A stretch of 64,000 nt of DNA from Erythrocercus mccallii (lineage: Eukaryota > Chordata > Aves > Passeriformes > Dicruridae): NCBI GenBank assembly GCA_013397435.1, contig VZRG01000203.1, positions 186,001-250,000 of the forward strand. The letters are read 5' to 3'. Positions within the stretch are counted from its first letter, which is position 1, and every line of letters starts with the position of its first letter. Of this stretch, positions 61,606-64,000 are shown one piece after another. The notes beneath the pieces are model-generated. The model had not been told where the DNA came from, ran no database searches, and worked only from the letters and a program-made list of their open reading frames with translations. The translations under genes were made by a program, and so were the position numbers.

Positions 61606-64000
61606 TTCCTTTGCCACTGTGCAAAATGAAATAAGAAACCACAATCAAAACAGATAGTTTCACTGCTCATCGCACTTCCATGATGATGAATGAGGTATAA
61701 AAACTGGGATAGGATATTTTTTAAAATCTGAAAAGGGTGAAGTCATGGTGTTGGGGAACTTGTAATAAGGTACATGTGACATTCGACTCAGCAACTAGTG
61801 ATGCTGCTGGTTCTACCTCCAGAATATTATGTGACCTTTTTTGAGAACCTGCTTTCCTCACTTGGTCTTTTGTTTCTTGGGAATATAGATATTTTGGAGA
61901 ACTGATTATGGGATTCTCATCAGTGCTGGGGCTGTAATACTACATTAATACAAATAATAGGAAGGAGCTGTAATGTTTATGGATGTTTAATGTTTGTGTC
62001 CTTTAAGTTTTTTCTTGAGACTGACAAAGACGGGAATCCGTCAGAGAGCACGGACACACCATGAGACTCACCTGAAAATACCCATTATTTTCCCTATGGC
62101 ACAGTGCCTTTTCATAGCTGATCTTTGAAAATACCAATTTGCAGCCCCGTGTGGCATCTCTTAGAGTTGTGCACCGTGTGCACTGATGTGGTGTGTGGAA
62201 TGTGAGCAGCTTCACTTCCTTCTGCAGTACATGCAGTCTGCTCCAGAGCATCCACTGTGAACTGATTGCAAATTAATTTGGTTGTTGGGACTGAATGAAT
62301 GAACAGCTGCATGGTTAATTATGCAGAATGGTATAGAGAAATGTAATGTTAATGTTTTATACCTCATTTTCTCTGTAGTATGGAATATATTTTTCAGTGT
62401 GAAAATAAAAAAGGCAATATTTCCCACATAACTTATTTATTAAGATCATCGTATTGTTAGGCAACTTTCTCTGCTTTAATTTGGTAAGAATTTGGACAAT
62501 TAAAAACTCAATACAGGCCAGTTTCTAAAATGTAAGTATAATCTTACATGCTGAAGCATTTGAGGTTGTGGGTAGTTGCCAAAAATGAAATGCAGTAAGA
62601 TTTAAACGTCTTGTTTGGTTGGTTTTTTTTGACTTTCTGAAATACAGAATGTTAGTTGAGGGCTTTTCCTCCTTCTCCTTGCAGCTTCTCATTGAAAAGA
62701 TGACTGATAATTAGTCAATTAGTCAATTGAATCTCTGTTCCAGTTAATTTTTTAAAAATTATTTTGGGGAGCTTTATGTGTAAGTTGAGTTTGTCCCCTC
62801 CTGCTCCCCCTATTTCTCCCTTCATGTATTTTCCTTCTGTTGCATATAGAACAGGGATAGCAAGTTACTTTGTTTCAACAAATATCTATTCTTGAGCTGA
62901 CTTTCCAAAAGGATATTTCACTTTCTCTCCTAGTGCCTTTTTTTTTTTTAATAACTGTTACCCTTCCTCTTTCATAGAACTGGTTTTTCTCTTCTGGGCC
63001 TGATTACTTCAGTCCAGACTGGAGAAGCTGCTTTTTAGATGAGGTGTTAAGTAAGTTTTGGTATTTTGTCCTAACGTATCAGCTCCAAACCTGTTTTTTT
63101 GAAGCTGTTCCAGAGTTTATATCCTGATGGCAGGGTTTTTTCCTCATAGTTGCTCTGACAGACATTTCAATGACTTGTGAATACATTTTATACCAACTTT
63201 CTTGCATAGGATCTGTAATTATCTTTTTGGGCAGGAGTGGAGCAATACTTGTTATCACCTATTTCTTGAAAAGCATCTGTGTGAGTTAAAAATTCCTTTT
63301 TTTTCGAATCTGGTATGTACTTTCTTTGCCAAATGGATATATTTTTCCTAGAAGAGTGTGCATGCAGTTCAAATTATGTCCCTTGATAAAACAACATCAC
63401 AGTATCAGTGAAATACAACCACCCCTGGGCAAAAGCCAGGGAACCAAGTAAAGAGACATGTGGTAAAACGTGCTTTCTTGATAGCAAAAAACCTTAAGAA
63501 TTGCATTCAAAAGCATCTATGTCATTCAACCTTCTGATAGCCTGGCTTCCAAGCTTTCCTTTCTGGCAGGAAGGGGATGTATGGTTCTGCTTTCTGTATG
63601 ATTTGAAATAGTTTTCTGTAATGGGGATCTTTCCTTAGGATTGTTGGCTGTTCTGAAGACTTCAATGTAAAATTATTTTAAATTTTACTCTCCTCCAAAA
63701 ATTTGGAAACTTATTGTTTTATCTTAATTCTTACCATATGCTGTCCAGTCCATAATTTGGCAATGTCTCTTTGGGATACAATGTAAAAATCAAGTTGTAC
63801 TGTTGTGAAGTACACAGACTACAATTCAAGATTTCTCTTCCTCTACCCTCCCCCTATGCAGTTTTTATGCTAAATACTGGTCTCTCTGGTTTCATTAATT
63901 TTTAATTCAGCCTGACATGTAAAATTAGAAAAATAATAGTATTTTGCTTTTAATCCCCATTTAAAAATATTTGGAAGCAAAATATACATGTGATGGTGTT
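56316..64000. other. Unique noncoding stretch to the window end
   Basis: No gene is recognised. The segment at 58790-59103 is less AT-rich and has two overlapping open frames (76 and 98 codons) without family likeness. A short piece at about 58304-58337 (TTGGACCTTCCAACCCTG with a second CTTCCAACCCTG) could be a CR1 scrap or a 12-bp duplication. The CT microsatellite at 61538-61602 is the main simple repeat. ATTAGTCA is repeated in tandem near 62709-62725. Confidence 0.5.
61538..61602 (+). repeat. CT/CCCT microsatellite
   Basis: A mixed CTCT/CCCTCCCT leader is followed by an uninterrupted CT run at 61564-61600 (about 18 units). The 65-codon Arg-Glu repeat frames on the minus strand here are translations of this microsatellite and not genes. 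Mirror-symmetric polypurine-polypyrimidine DNA of this length can form triplex structure. Confidence 0.95.

Noticed and set aside
61466..61670. Arg-Glu repeat proteins on the minus strand
   Set aside because: These are direct translations of the CT/GA microsatellite.
1..64000. CRISPR arrays, operons, prokaryotic promoters or defence systems
   Set aside because: CR1 elements, the LTR and the absence of dense coding show vertebrate DNA. No regularly spaced direct repeats were seen.

Overview
The window is typical avian nuclear DNA: AT-rich, poor in repeats, and carrying fragments of CR1 non-LTR retrotransposons, including the 3' ends with the octamer tail that chicken-type CR1 elements have. 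The low repeat density fits a bird better than a turtle or crocodile, but the species cannot be named. I found no protein-coding gene, no CpG-island promoter, no tRNA or rRNA gene and no operon-like organisation. The long open frames are what chance gives in 64 kb, except one, which is the decayed reverse transcriptase of a CR1 copy. The window is probably the inside of a very large intron or an intergenic desert.

Layout. 1-6.9 kb is unique noncoding DNA with one conserved-looking block (4.38-4.64 kb). A long antisense CR1 copy lies at 6.9-7.9 kb, followed by a probable solo LTR of an endogenous retrovirus at 8.9-9.26 kb. 10.67-11.04 kb is another block with a regulatory look (POU octamer plus TAATTA-type motifs). 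11-36 kb is mostly featureless, apart from a short CR1 tail at 20.0 kb, a possible MIR-type SINE relic at 29.0 kb, a conserved-looking block at 29.24-29.40 kb and a CpG-rich palindrome at 32.0 kb. From 36.6 to 40.0 kb there is a graveyard of old elements: a MIR-like piece next to a CR1 tail, an older CR1 copy, and an L3/CR1-like 3' end. At 47.8-48.1 kb there is an assembly gap of 145 Ns flanked by two identical 95-bp sequences, most likely an unmerged contig overlap. 50.9-53.2 kb holds a weak exon candidate and three conserved-looking blocks. A CR1 tail lies at 56.2 kb and a long CT microsatellite at 61.56 kb.

No cooperating gene set can be described, and I did not find a novel biological system. 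The most useful items to check are the duplicated gap flanks, the 102-bp exon candidate on the minus strand at 50.9 kb, the LTR, and the candidate regulatory blocks. Those blocks rest on sequence texture and motif content only, with no alignment behind them.
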